Below, piece by piece: positions 1-13,733 of a DNA stretch of 64,000 bases; the stretch's first letter is position 1, and every line of letters begins with the position of its first letter. Made by a program: the position numbers and the translations under genes. The notes below the pieces were generated by a model. The model had not been told where the DNA came from. It saw only the letters and a list, made by a program, of their open reading frames with translations, and did not search any database. The DNA is from Chionis minor (Eukaryota > Chordata > Aves > Charadriiformes > Chionididae), in assembly GCA_013398295.1 (NCBI GenBank), contig VZSF01008207.1, positions 1,547,821 to 1,611,820 of the forward strand, written 5' to 3'.

Positions 1-1851
1 CCTCCATGTCATGCTCATTCTTATCTGTGACTGGAGGTGAGTTTTGGTGGGAAGCGCTGCCACAGGACCTGCCATCCCTGTGCTTGTGGACAGCCAAGAG
101 CCATGGAAACAAATGAATCAAGCCTCAGTTTTGCACAAAAGCTTTTCACCTTTTTCCAGAGCACAAGTAGGAAGCCTGCATAGAAGATGAAAGTAGACTG
201 AGACTCAAAAGTCCTGAATGCTACAGAGAAAATAAATTTTTATTTGTAAATGCAGTAGTAATGCCCCATCCAGCTCAAGGTGAACACACCAGAAAGACTC
301 TTGTGGGAATCAAAAAGAACTGAATTGCCCAAAAATGAAATCTTCAATAAAAGTTTAGTTTTCTGTGGAGTTTTTCAGTAGGAAATAGTAAAAGAAATTT
401 CCTTTTTTTTTTTTTTTTTGTGTTTAAATTAGGTTCTTATTGACAAAATGTTTCTCTATGGAGAATAACCACCACAATAAACCAAAGCAAATGAATAACA
501 ATCTTTTTTCAACACATAATTTTTTCAGTCTGTTTGAAAATATTTCATGGGTAATTCTTAATTTTTTATTTTTATGTTTTGTTATGGAGGAAAAAGGCTG
601 GGAGTTGTTGGGGTTTATTGTTTGTTTTGGTGTTTTTTTGGTGGTGTCTTTTTTTTGTTTTTAATGGGTTTTATCACCGTATTGTTCAAATAGGCAGACT
701 AGATGCAAAACGGTTCCTTATCTGAGTGACATCTCAACACTCCTCTGTAGATCTGTGAGAAGTACATACCTCAAGGACATCTTCATTTGGCTTCTTCTGT
801 AGGACTTCCAGAACTTGACAGAGCTAAGGATGCAAGTGCAACTTGATTCATCTCAAGACCCTTAAGTACTTTGCTAACTTAGTGCCCTTATAACAGCATA
901 GTTACATTAATAGTAGTAATGAAACAATTATACATAACTGCATTTTTCTATTTTAAAGCAACTTGAATTGAGCGTGGTGCAGAAATGTTTGCATTAGCAG
1001 TGCCCACACTGTCACCAGCCCGGGAAAATTGCAGGAGGTTCTCAGCCTGCTCAGGCTTACTGAGTTTTATTGCTTTCAGACCCCAGTTAATGTTTCCAGC
1101 CAGTGCTGAGCAGCATGTTCGTGTTAGCACCAATCTGGGATGCTCTGCACCATGTTCTCTCAGCCAGGGCACACAAAGGTAGCCAGAACACACACAAGGA
1201 GGCACTTAGCAAGGCAGCTCAAATGTTGGTGTGTTAAACTCACCAACTGTAGTATTCAATCATTTATGCTTTGTGTAAAACAAGCAGTATTACTTCTCAT
1301 GTGATCAAAAGATGCAACAAAGTAATATGAGCTGACAGCTCCCTTGTAAAAAGATTTTTTCCTCCAAAGAAAGCCACATTGATCTTAGACCCGGAATAAC
1401 TTTTTCCTCCCCTTTCCCCTATTACGGGAAAAGCTGGAGTTCTTTTTCCCCAGTCCTTATGTAAGCAACTAATTTCTGTGAGTGCTGCTCCCAAATGGAC
1501 TAAAGATCCATTCCTAGGGAGTAAGTGAAGTAACATCGACACATTTCTTCTGATCCAAAAAATATTGAAGCCAAACGGAAGCCTGCTGGTGGCAGATGAA
1601 GCAAATGCGGAGTCCCAGGTGAGTTTGATTCAGAGCACTTGGGACTTGTGCTGTTCTGACTCTCTGCCCCATAGTAGCAAAAAAGCTGTGGGTAAGCAAA
1701 CCCCTATTTTTTTTTTTTTTCCAAAGGTATGACCCCCGCTTTCCTTTTCTGCCCAAGGTACAAGAAGACATTGTTCAGAGTATGGTACTGATGTGGATAT
1801 TACACATAGGGAAAAGCAAGTACAGCAGAAGGCAATGGAAGCAGACATCAC
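1..1851. other. Region downstream of DSCAM, no gene recognised
   Basis: AT-rich flank beyond the likely polyadenylation site; it could include distal 3' UTR. It holds T-runs at 403-419 and 1707-1720 and several distal AATAAA matches for the minus strand. Short open frames on both strands (up to about 85 codons) show no recognisable protein and overlap each other. I see no mobile element with confidence. Confidence 0.5.
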
Positions 1852-2463
1852 AAATAAAGGCAGAAGACCCTTTTATTTCGCATAGACAAAATGCAAAGAG
1901 TGTCTCATTAAATTAATATTAAAAAAAACCCCAAATCAACCCCCTCACTCCACTGACATCACTCATCCTAATTAACAACAAAAAAGAACAATCAAGGACC
2001 CATTTTCTAATTTAAAAAAAAAGTGCAAACATGACAAAAGACTTTTTGTTTTTCCAAATCAATGTTCCTCTTGAATTCACAAATAGGGTGATTTTATTTT
2101 TTTTTGTGATTTTTTTCCCTTTTAAATCTTGTCTGATGGAATTCCAGTTAAAATGTTTTAGTTAAGTCTCCATGCACTTCGTAGAAAATCAGTAAAAACA
2201 CAAACGCTTGTGAAGATCAGAAAACTGGACTCTTTTACCCAAAAATTCAGATGTCCAGTCAGATGAAGCTCACACTCAGACAGAAAAAAAGCAAGAGAGT
2301 CTTTGCACTGTCTGTCGTTCATATTATTTTTTTTTTTGTCAAATATTTTGGCAATCTTCTTCTTTAATTATAAATATTGGAATTCAATAAAAAAAAGGTA
2401 GCTTTCATTGGATTTTTTTTCAGTGTAAATATTTACAGCCACTGTCCAGCCATGCTCTTTTTG
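1852..2463 (-). other. DSCAM: DSCAM 3' untranslated region (proximal form)
   Basis: From the TAA stop to the best-placed polyadenylation site, about 610 nt. On the coding strand it is A- and T-rich, with several A-runs (T-runs as printed) and a palindromic TGTAAATATTTACA at 2424-2437, 26 nt after the stop. No open reading frame of note is present. The end is inferred from AATAAA at 1877-1872 followed by a GU-rich stretch. Longer forms are possible, because AATAAA also occurs (coding strand) at 1071-1066, 618-613, 570-565 and 244-239, and a variant ATTAAA occurs early at 2368-2363. Confidence 0.5.
1872..1877 (-). promoter_or_regulatory. Polyadenylation signal AATAAA for DSCAM
   Basis: The coding strand carries AATAAA here. 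About 16-30 nt downstream comes TTTGTGATGTCTG (1856-1844), a GU-rich downstream element as expected for cleavage around 1855-1862. None of the other AATAAA matches below the stop codon that I looked at has so clear a downstream element. Confidence 0.55.
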
Positions 2464-2865
<402 letters not shown>

Positions 2866-4599
2866 CTACTGGCTGGGGGAGTCAAGCTGATGGATTTGGC
2901 CACCAAAGTGTAATATCTGTAATCAATCCAGCTGCAGCATTCATAATTGATATATTGTTTGTCAGCCATCTACTATACTATGATCTTACAGCATCAAGGT
3001 CAACAAACTCCTTTTGGGCAGATCCATAACAATTCGCTATTAATATTTGTTTTCATAATAAAATGACTATAATGAGAAGTGAGATGTGTTTTACATGCAC
3101 TGTTTTATATGCACATGAAGAAGACAAACTGAAAAGACCAGGAAGTTTTTCTCAAAATCCTAAAAGAAAAGGTCTTTCATTTGTCAAAACATGAAAAGTG
3201 TGGAGGCTTGGTAGATTTCCATTTCTTATTTTCCATTTTAAATGAAAAATTTCACAATTACAATTAATGACCCCCAATCTAGAGTAGAATGACTGAATCA
3301 TTTAAAATGGATGCATGAGTGTAAGGGATATAGTTTTAAAGAGATTTCTGAATAAAACAGAAAAGCATTCTTGTTCTAATATAAGAACATTTACCTGTCA
3401 TCCGTCACCACTGTGTTTAAACCACTGATGATTTTCTACCACTCTGGCCATCAATATGTTGCTGTTTTGTGGCAACAAAATGCATGGGGCTGGCACCCTC
3501 GCTCTTGCATTAACCTTCCTTTCTGTTCTGTATTGTCGAGGAAACCTCTTAGTTGTTATTTTCCCTGATTCCTGGGCATTTCTATGTGAACCTAGTGATG
3601 GCAGCTTGCTCAGTCCAGAGGATTTACCATTGCAAAGCTATTGAGTTCAAACGGGTGCCTTGGACCTGCTGTATGGAACTAGGCAGCAGTGATTGTTACC
3701 TTCCACATATCTGTACATGTATTAGACCTGCCACAGAAATCAGACTGGCTTATTTTTTCTAGCCCTGCCTGTTAGGCATTTATAAATTTGCTTCAAGGAA
3801 ATGAGAGGCAATCAGGCACATAACAACATTTCCTTCTAAAAATATTTGATGGTGTAACCTCATGTATATATTAAAAAAAGCACTATTACAGACACATTCA
3901 GGAACTGTATTTCCCCTTCTTTACAGACCTCTGCAGGCATATAGCTTCCTTTTTTATAGCTGATATAAAAAAACATAGTCTCATCTACAGGTGGGATGCA
4001 TCCTGAATATTTAAAGTAGAAGATTCTTGGTACTACTACATCTGTTTCTACATGAGCTATTTACAGCAGTGGAAGTTAAGCTGACCTGTGCCAGTGGCAT
4101 AAACAGTAGACCAGGAAAGCACTTCTTTGTAATAAAACAATGTATAACAATTTCATTTTTTGTAACCAAGCTAAAACCCTCCCAGTGACCTAAAATAAAA
4201 CAGGTGCTTTGCTTTCTCAAGTAAGTCAAGGCACTGCAGATCTTACCTAAAAGACTAACAGCATCTGCTCTATCCAAAATTTCGGGTCACAGACAGAGAA
4301 TTGGTGAGAAGTTACATTTGGACAGAATCACTGTTTATTCCTCTAGAAATCCCCCAGGCACTGTCTGGCACCATATGTTTTGTTCTCGCTATGTCTCCAA
4401 CAGAGATGCCTGGTGCACGGTATTTAACCCCCCCCAGAATAAGATGCGCAAATCTCAAGATTAGGTTGACATATGCACCACAGCGACGTTTATGTAAGGT
4501 TGGAGAGAGAGGGGGAGGTTTGTGCTTATGATCATGCTGATTGCCACTTGGAAAATGAATTGTGGGGGCATTAATTGGTTTTACTCATTTACCTTATTT

Positions 4600-5730
4600 C
4601 CCCGCAGTACCTTTCACGCCAAACACATTCAGCGTACGGGCCCTATTTCAGCTGAGACAGCAATGTACCTGCTGCTGGGGTGAAGTCCGTCAGGATATGG
4701 ACACATGAACCAGCAGACGCCGGCTCACTCCACTTAACCACAGGCATCAGACTGAGCTGCCCGTGGGCACCTCCGTGCTGCCCAACAGCTTTGCCACCCC
4801 CTTGGCACCCAGAGCCCCATCTCCCGGCCACCCACTCTGCACCCCAGTCATTTTTCTTCTGGGTTCCCTTTTGGACCTTCCAAAATGCAGTTGTGGGGGT
4901 AGTTTGCTCCAAAGACCGTTGCCTGAGGGCGGCAGGGAGGAGACAGCCTGGATGGGAAATGCTTGCATCACTTACTCCCTATGGCTGTGCCTTTCCCAGC
5001 ACTGCAGAATCCTAAGGAAGAAGCCCTATTGCTACCCACTCCTCCCCAGTGGGGAGAGAGACGAGCACCACAGAGTGGGAGTGGGTGGCGCTGCCCCCAC
5101 GTGCCCATCTCTGCTAATGGAGACCCGCTAGTGAAGGTGGTGAGGGCCTTGGTTTGGCTGCTGTGGGCGTGGGTTATCGCTGCGCAGGGTCCCAGCAAAG
5201 GCGGGCAGAAGCAGCACACCTCTGGGATGTTCCAGTAGGCTGGAAAACTCTGTGACTAATTGTAACGCCAAAGTAGTACCTGCCCCTCTTGTCAGGGATC
5301 TTTAGAGGCTGCCGGGTTCCAAAAGCAGGGTTTCTCCCAGGCTCCCACGCTTGCCTCCCATGCGACACAGCAGTCTCTCAGCCCCAGCAGAAAAGGACCG
5401 ATTTCCTGCGCGGAACCCCCATCCCTGTTTCCCGCAACAGCGGGCCTTTTCCCAAAGGTGTCCGTCACCCTGACACCGGCCGTGATGGGCTGCTGCCAGG
5501 CGGCACAATGCCTGCTGCTTGATTAAGACCAGACAGGCCATTTCCCTCTTCACTGCTTCATTTTCTATTTTACAGTCGGCTTTCTGGGAAGGAGCCAGTG
5601 CGGAGCAGAAGCAGGAGCGTGGCTCATTGACAGTCCCCCGCGGTCGCCTCGGAGAGCCGCTTCTGTATGTTAACACATTGCTACTTCTTGAAAGCGATGG
5701 ATACGCGCGGACTATAAAAAACATGAGTCT
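4600..5730. other. CpG-rich, G+C-rich segment in the last intron
   Basis: This stretch is clearly richer in G+C than the surrounding intron. The part 5380-5720 has about 21 CpG dinucleotides in roughly 345 bp by my hand count (for example ccgcggtcgc near 5638 and acgcgcgg at 5702), which is close to the expected number without CpG depletion. On the plus strand a pyrimidine-rich acceptor-like tract ends at 5575 and a GTAAGAG follows at 5792. A TATAAAA lies at 5713-5719. It may be a small CpG island, an alternative or antisense promoter or exon, or only a GC-rich patch. No protein family is recognised. Confidence 0.45.
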
Positions 5731-8700
5731 TGAACTTTACAGAGATGAAGACTGGTTTTCAAGCTGCTGTCTAGACATTTTTCATGTGTATGTAAGAGCT
5801 TCAGGCTATGTAAAAAAGACCTTTTTTTCCTCCCTAAATCTACATAAGAAAGCATAGTCAATAATCTGTGTAAACAACACACAGTCATTTTACTGTAATT
5901 TTCTAGATGTCTGGGGGCGAAGTTCCAACAGGATTACGGTAATGAGAAACCAGAGAGTGTAACTTGTTCTCCAAAGCTGGATATGCAAAGCACAATCTCT
6001 GACATGGCTTGCACAGAGCACTCCTTATTTGATATGATATACACATTTTCCTGTCATAAAAAATGCCAGAGCTCCTTCTTATCTGCAAGAAGCATCTTTC
6101 CCTGTAACCGCTTATAAAATAAAGCAGACTATTAAAAGCACTGGAAAAGAAAAATTTTGGAGATGTAACTTTTTCTTCATTACTAGGATTGACAAGGTCT
6201 CACAGGATGAAAAAAGTCTTTACTTTGTAAGAACTAATGTGTTTGACTTTAAAATGCAGTCTTTGAAATATAACCACGGGGGTTCACTTTTGCCATTTCT
6301 ACATCAGTCCTGAAGGTATTTTTGAAAAGTTTAAAAGCCTCTTGCCATATCCATGGAGTTACTTGGAAAGACTTTGGTTCTTATCCTTCTGGACACAACA
6401 GTACAGACATATTTTAGTTTCTTGCTATTCAGCTGAATGATAATTTTTTTCAGGCAAAGCATTATGAAGTTTCAGGATGGTTCGTTGCCTTTGATGCTCT
6501 AATTACCTCTTTTCAGCTGTGCGTGTGCCTTATTAGTAATGAAAGCAAACCTTTCAAGTGCATGAGCACTGCAAATGAGCACGTTTAATAATTCATGCAT
6601 TTTGGCTTAATTAGTGCAAAAGACATTCTAAAACTATAGTTTTAGGATGCATTTTTTTAAGAAAAAGGGAAATTTGCTGTATTTTGAAACAGAGTTTGTA
6701 CACAAATAATAAACACCCAGTCAAATCTGAATGTGGCAATTTAAGCCAGATCTATCTCAGTCTTTTTTTTCTAAGTGGCCAACCCTCTAATGAATTATTC
6801 AGTATAGTACATTTAAGAAAATGTTAGTGTCAATAAATATTTGTAAACAAACGCTAAAAGTGACTTACTCTGACATTTACTACAAGCAACACAGTCTACC
6901 AAAAAGGGAGTATTTTCTGAGTTAATGCAGCACTAGGCAAAAATTATTTACCCTTATTTCAGTACAACTAAGCTGATATAAAATGTTTTGTAAAAACAAT
7001 TGAAATTTTTATTCTTCTTCTAGAGTTCAGCTTCAGGTATGGGAAGGGTTGGGATGAATTTGACAGGCTGCTTGGAGGGAAAAATATCACTGCTCAACTT
7101 TTCTGGAATTTTATTCAGGATAGCCATCTTGTTTGCAGAACTAAACCAGGCTGAGATGCATTCCTTTCTCCCCAGAGATTTACCTCATACTTCTTGCAAA
7201 TGCCAGAGAGCTTGCATGTAATTCTGGTTTGATCTGCTCCAGAAAAATCTGAGGATTTGTGCTATATTCAATACAATGATCATCACAGACTACAAAAAAG
7301 ATGCTCTTACCAAGTTGTCAGTTGATAGCTATATGCATTTTCTTATGAATCATAACTTCCACTAAAGCAAAAGCAATTTGTCTTCACAACGCTCCAACAC
7401 AGATACCCTCAATGATGATGACTGCCTCATGATTTTTAAGTTTTGGTTGCTATGTGAGGGAAATTCCATGCTATTTGAAAGATTATTTTAGAAAAGATTA
7501 TAAAGTGGGACTGGTGACCATGACAGGATATTTTATTTAATGTAGGTAAGAATAAGACTGGGTGAAGAGTGCTGTGAATTCACGCAGCTTACTTCAATAG
7601 GCAAGCAGGTAAAAAAAGATCTCATTGGTGTGGTCTCACGGGATCAGAGATCATGCCAGAATTGAATCCATACAGCTCTGTTGGCATGGATGAGGTGCCT
7701 TGCTGATGTAATTACGTTGATTTGGGACCCAAGTATACAACTCTTCATGACCTTGTGCGGTGCTGGGGGGTAGACAACTGCTGGCAAGACAGAGTGCCAC
7801 TGCGTTGGGCATCTCCTGGCTTGTCCTGAGTTTGGAAGGGGAAGAACTGATGGGATATTGTGTTTTCCTTTGAAAGGAATCAAAGGAGACAGAACTGCTG
7901 AGTTCAGGTTTATGCTGATTAAAAAGTTTAGTGGGGTTTTCCAGCTCACTAGCACAGTGAATAAATCAGTGAAGCCTTTCCTGATACTCACAGGCTGTTT
8001 TTCAGGAGAAGGTTTACCTATAGGAAAACCTTGTATTAGAAACAAGGAGAGGGTGGAGGGTCTGCAAGGCCAAAGCGAGAGATTTGACGAAAAAAAAGAG
8101 CACAAGCGATGTTCAGAGGTCTTTGTCCTTTCAAAAACTGACACACCATTAAAAGCTAGCAGACAAAGCTTTCTTAGCAGCAGCTTGATCTGAAGCCAGA
8201 CTGATGGCAGCAATAACATTTCTTACAGCTGCTGCTGTCAGTGTGTGAAACTGGCTGGTGGTCCCTCACTGTCTGTCTTCTGTCCATGCATCCCGCAGAC
8301 ACCCACAAACTGAACGCGCAGAACGGTCTGCACCACGTTGCAATCATTCCCACGCCAACAGGTTAAGAGTCAGACCTTCCAGGCTCCAGCACACTCAACA
8401 TCAGGTATGAATACACTTAATGAGCAAGAAAGCCAGCTCTTTGATCCTATGTCCTGCTCAGCCAAGCAAGGAAGGGGGGTAAAGAGGACCAGTCCAGCAC
8501 CTCCTTGCTTGGCTGATACAGGTCCCAGCCTGGTGGTGCCTCAGTGAAGAGTTCAGCACTGGCTCCGCTCTCCTGCTTCGTTAGCTGGGAAAAGTGGCCG
8601 CCTGCAAAGGGAAGCATGGGGATCCTTTCTACACACAGCATCATTCCTGCCCCGAAGTAGGCAAGTGGATGAGTGCAGGGAGCAACTGCTCCCAGCATCC

Positions 8701-11700
8701 AGCTGAACTTTGTGGTGCCTTCCTTGACTCAGCACCCAGTTGAAGCATCAGGTGGCTACTTGTAAGAAACTTGGAGGATAATGAAATGACAAGAACCAAA
8801 GCAGTAGGCGGGCTTTAACTTATGCCTATGTTTGTGCTTGGGATTTTTTTCCCCAGGTTCTGTTAATGTGGAACTGCCTTCCCAATGCTCTTTGTCTGAT
8901 AATTATTATTTTCTTGATAGTGTTGCAGTAAAATGCCACAACTGAACAACCAAAAAATTCTGAACGATGCTTTAAGTAACAGGGCTCCACTCTCTAGAGG
9001 CAGTATTGATCAGTAATGGAAGTAAGAGCTGAAATTTCCCCATGCAAATTACTGACTGCTTGAATGAATGGGAACCTCAGCTCACTCTTGGTCAACAGGA
9101 GCACACCATTAACAAGTTCAGGATCTGGCAGACTACTTCTGAGCCCATACAAAAACTGGATTTAATAATTCTGCAGCCCTCTGAAGCTGTCCAGAATAAA
9201 AGGCAAAAGGTCCAAACACTGCCTTAGGTGACAGCCAAGCGGCAGAAGGGGAGAGGAAGGAGGGAGGCAGCAGGGCACAGCTTTCTCCTTAGCCAGGAAG
9301 CTGCTGTGAGAACGGACAGGCAGACGCACTTCCCTTTGTCAGAGTAGCTTCGACCTCTGCTCAGCTGCCCAAGAAAAATGACTGACATGCCCAGCGTTTG
9401 GGGGACCCTTTTAAATTGACTGAATGCATAATGTTGAACAAGGCCAACAAGGTGTCTGGGGGCATTTCAGCTGCTGACCTGCAGCTGCCGGTCAGGTCCC
9501 CTTTGCCGTACGGGCAATGGCCACAGCTCTGCCCTTCGTGGCTTTGTCACTCATGCCATTACATCTGTTGGGCTTATCGCAGTGTATTGGCAGATGACAG
9601 AAAATCACGTCTTTACGCTGTTCAGGTTTGTGATCACATAGATAGGAAACAGCTGAAACACTTCGCAAAAATATGCCAAGTTCCATCATTGCTAGATGGA
9701 GAAATCAGAATTTCCTATCACCCCTGCAAGGCTGTACTTTAAATTGGCAAGTTTCATTTTTCTTTCTCCATGAAAACTGCACCCTGATAGATAATTTGAA
9801 GACTGTAACACTTAGTTAAATGCTGTATATTGCAGTCTGCTCAAACTGGCGTTTTCATAAAAGCATTAAAAATACCAGCTATGTTTCACACAACAAAATG
9901 AAAACAACAGTTGATGTTGACTACAATCATTGGAGTTATCTTTTAAGAAACACCAGTAAAACTGTAGTTCAGGAGCCAAATTTGCTACTGGTATAAATCA
10001 GAGCAGCTATATTGATTTCAGCAAGACTATAAATTGATTTATGCTTAATGGAGATTAGATTTAAATGACTGAAAATGAGGATTCCAACTAATGTGGATAA
10101 TTTTTTTTTTAAAGATCATTCATTTTGTTATTTAGATTTAAGCCTTTGAATTCCAAGAAAAGTCCTTAATCAATGTGTCTTAAAGCATAAGTTTATAAAT
10201 TGCTATAGTTTAATTGAGATCAAACGTCTGCATTCCATCAATGTAAAACACTGTGCCTAACTGAATGCCAGGAGACTTGGTTATGACATTGTTGCCTACT
10301 CCTGGAAAGTCTAATGAAACAGGAATTGAAGCACATTTTTGGTTTTTATTTCTCTAAGCAGAACTTTGGTCTTTCATACAGTGCTGCTCTTTTAAAAAAC
10401 CTGTCAGATTCTTTGTACCTTTCAGAAGTAGCTTTAAGGAGAACTGACATATTTTTAAGGGCCTCTCTGCGGTTGAGCTGACAGTGTAAGGAAGGAAAAA
10501 CTGATTAACTGCAGGGGCCAGGTAGATTTAGACCCTATGGAGATGCCATGTGTATGTTCAGCTTCACAGAGCCAGTGCACCTGCAGAACCGAGGCCTTCC
10601 TGTTTTGATTTAATGCAACGTCTAAGTTATAAAATCTTCTAAAAGGGACATCACCATGTTAAATCAATATGCACTCCAAACTAAAGTCAGAAAAATTGTC
10701 AATAAATAATGAAATGATAGAAAAGTAAAGTATGGGAGCTCTCCCTTTCCGTTTTCACCTTGTCACGCAATCTGCTTCATACATTTTTAAGGATGCTCTG
10801 AGACAGGTCTCTCCTGCCCACTGTCTGAGCTAGGAGAGCCATGCTGAAGCCCTTGCTTACGTGCCTCTAGTTAGCAGCGCTGGAGTTTTAAGATTTGTTT
10901 GCTGATCCTGGGTGCAGTGAACGGAAACTGTTCAATTATACATCACTTCAGCTGAGGGTTAAATCGATCGTGACTCCATGGAAACTGGCATCCTTCGTGG
11001 GTTTATTCCTGGGATGTCTTGGGAGCTCAGATTCAGCACAGAGGCTGCAGAGGGGAGGAGTTTGAACCATACTTACGGTTCACTGAAATCAGTGGAAGCC
11101 TCTCTGTTGACCTCAACGGGCTCTGCACTGTAGCCATGAATTCACAGCTAAACCTGACCGTGCCAAGGCGACGGGTAAGCATAATGCTTTACTAATAGTT
11201 GCAGGGAGGTCAGGTTACAATGAGCAAACCAATGTCAGTGCTGCTCTGCTGAAGATATATCCATGGATGAACTACTGTGATTTTGCCTCCACATGTCCAT
11301 CGGTTTGAATCACCTGAGTGATGCTGATGAGGTGCATCATTGTATTTTTGTTAATTAATCCACTGGGATCAGAAGTTTGGCTCTCACATCTAAATCAAGG
11401 ATGCTGGCACGAAAAGGTGAACAGTACTGAAATATATCCACATGTACATACATACAGCTGTGCTTTAAAGGCCATCACATAAAGAAGCTCTTACCTGGAT
11501 GGCAAAGACTATCACTATGGTCAGATTAAGAATGCACTGTCAGAAAAAAATGTTTGTTTCTGTAGTGATACCAGTTGCCACTTCACTTTCAAAAAAATAG
11601 CACGAGTGGCCTCTCTTGCAGGTCGGATTTGGTTTACGTTTTCAGATGCCTATAGATCTCAAATTACATAAAGGTCCTGTGGCACAGGGGAACTTAGGCG

Positions 11701-11759
11701 AGTCTACTAGGTGTGAAGTCAATTAAAGTTGTAACAGCTGTAAATGATGACAAGGACCT

Positions 11760-11870
11760 TAGAATCATAGAATCATAGAATCACTTGGGTTGGAAGAGAC
11801 CTTCAAGATCATCGAGTCCAACCGTAACCTACACTACCAAAAACACCACTAAACCATGTCCCTCAACCTT
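11760..11870 (-). mobile_element. CR1 LINE 3'-end fragment
   Basis: As printed it begins agaatcatagaatcatagaa, the reverse complement of the short tandem tail (ATTCTATG-type) that ends CR1 elements. It continues with ggttggaagagaccttcaag and atcatcgagtccaacc, then accactaaaccatgtccc, the well-known avian CR1 3' region. The element therefore lies on the minus strand, strongly 5'-truncated, about 110 bp long. The high similarity to the usual consensus suggests a fairly young insertion. Confidence 0.9.
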
Positions 11871-13602
11871 AAAGCAAGACTAGGTCAGTTCTTGTCTGTA
11901 TGGAAACAAATGCTTCTGATTGCCTTGGAATGACCAAAAGGCCACACAAAAATCACACACTATGTCTCAACACTGTCAAGTGAATTGCTTTGACATTTTC
12001 AAAATTAAAATGGCATGAGCAGGCAAATCTCGTTTTAGTAGAAGTGAGTTTTAATATATGGGCTCAACACAACTGCTGTAAAAATCTATTTTAATTAAAG
12101 TGTACACAGAACCTTTGGTTTGATTTATAACATTTTCTCGTAGTTTTAGAAATTTAACATTGCAGTCATGACTGTAAGAACATGAAAATAGCTGAAAATT
12201 TACTGATAAATGTAATCCTTGCTTTAGGCATAAAACTCTTCACTAATCAGAGTTGAAACCAATGCCTCCAAGCCTACAGAAAACATGGGTAGACTATTTT
12301 AATAGTTGTTGCAACTGGTGAAAAAAAAAGACCATGACGAAAATAATCAGCTCTAGAAAAATGAAATAAAATCCAGCTTTAAAAAAATCTCACTTTCAAT
12401 AAAAAAGATTTTGTTTGCAATAAAAAGATATGAAATGGGTATTCTTGAAAGAGGTTTCCCCCTAACATACAACTTTTAATGTAGAAGAAAAAAAAAACTC
12501 CAATAGCATTGCAAGCAAGCAGTTTGGGATATCGTACTTTTCTGAAGTCAATGTTAATTTTCAAATCAAAGTAACAAATAATTTAGATAGCAATAGGAAA
12601 AGACAATTGTGCTGCTACAAACTCCTAGTAGATTTCTTGAGGAACTGGTACCAGTTGATTCTTTCCTTTAATAAAAAATCAAATAACTCTTCCTAACACC
12701 AGTATCACTGATTCATAGATAACAGTTGTAAAAATAATTCAAATTACTTTTCTCATCAATGAGTTGAATTTAGCGTTCAAGCATCTTGTATGCTACCTAA
12801 AATGGAATTTTCACAATACAATTGCACAGCACCTTCGTATTTGCAACAAAACAGCTTCGCTATTTAAACTCATGATTCACACCAATATAGTTCTCATTTC
12901 TGATCTCATAACATTCTAGCTTCTCATCTCAACCTGGTTTTATTGTACATTTCTATTGTTCTGGCAAGGTTAACAAACTTGCACTATGAACCTTCCTCTC
13001 TGTAAATCCACCAGAAAAATAATGCCAGCCAATGATTTCAAGTACATAGTCATGTCAAATTAAACACGGACTTAAATGGTTTTCATCCTTGCAGAACGTT
13101 CAGCTTTTCACTGAAGAAGGAGTAAAAGCTCCTGATACTCTGCAGAAATAAAACCTAAGACAGGGTAAAGACAATTACTTTCATCACCAATGTGCCATTT
13201 CTATGATAAGAAGCAAATGGCACAGTCTGTCTCCTTGTGAAATGTTCCTAGTTTTCCAACACAGCAATAGAAAGTAAAAAGAGTGTGTTCCAGGCACAGA
13301 ATTTAATATGAAAACAATGGAGATGCTCATCTAGGGGAGTAGTTTTAGAATATGTCACATATGTGTACGTAAGTATACATCCAAATAAGTTAACATACAA
13401 GTTAAGAGTATTTACTACATTTAAAAACATAGGCATTAAGTTATTTTTCCCACTTACAACTGTTCCACCTATCTTCCTGTTTTTCTACCTGCCTATTTTG
13501 ATTTGTCTCTTTATGTAGTTTTCTCAGAACTAGACCTTGGTTGCCAGTTCTGGAGTCAGGATGATGATTTCTTTGTTCTACATACACGCTATACATGTCC
13601 TG

Positions 13603-13733
13603 TGTATATACATATATATTTATCATACGTATATAAATATACTACATAAATATGTATTACACATATACATAAATATAATACATATGTATGATTTATATAT
13701 CAAACATATATATTTATTTCTATATATCATATC
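13603..13733. repeat. AT microsatellite (TATA/CATA-rich)
   Basis: About 130 bp made almost only of TATA, CATA and ATAAATA units (for example tatatacatatatatttatc and acatatacataaatataata). It is imperfect and likely polymorphic in length. It lies in the last intron with no coding content. Confidence 0.8.

Noticed and set aside
5713..5719. TATAAAA on the plus strand as a core promoter
   Set aside because: A single TATA match in AT-rich DNA is weak evidence; kept only as context for the CpG-rich patch.
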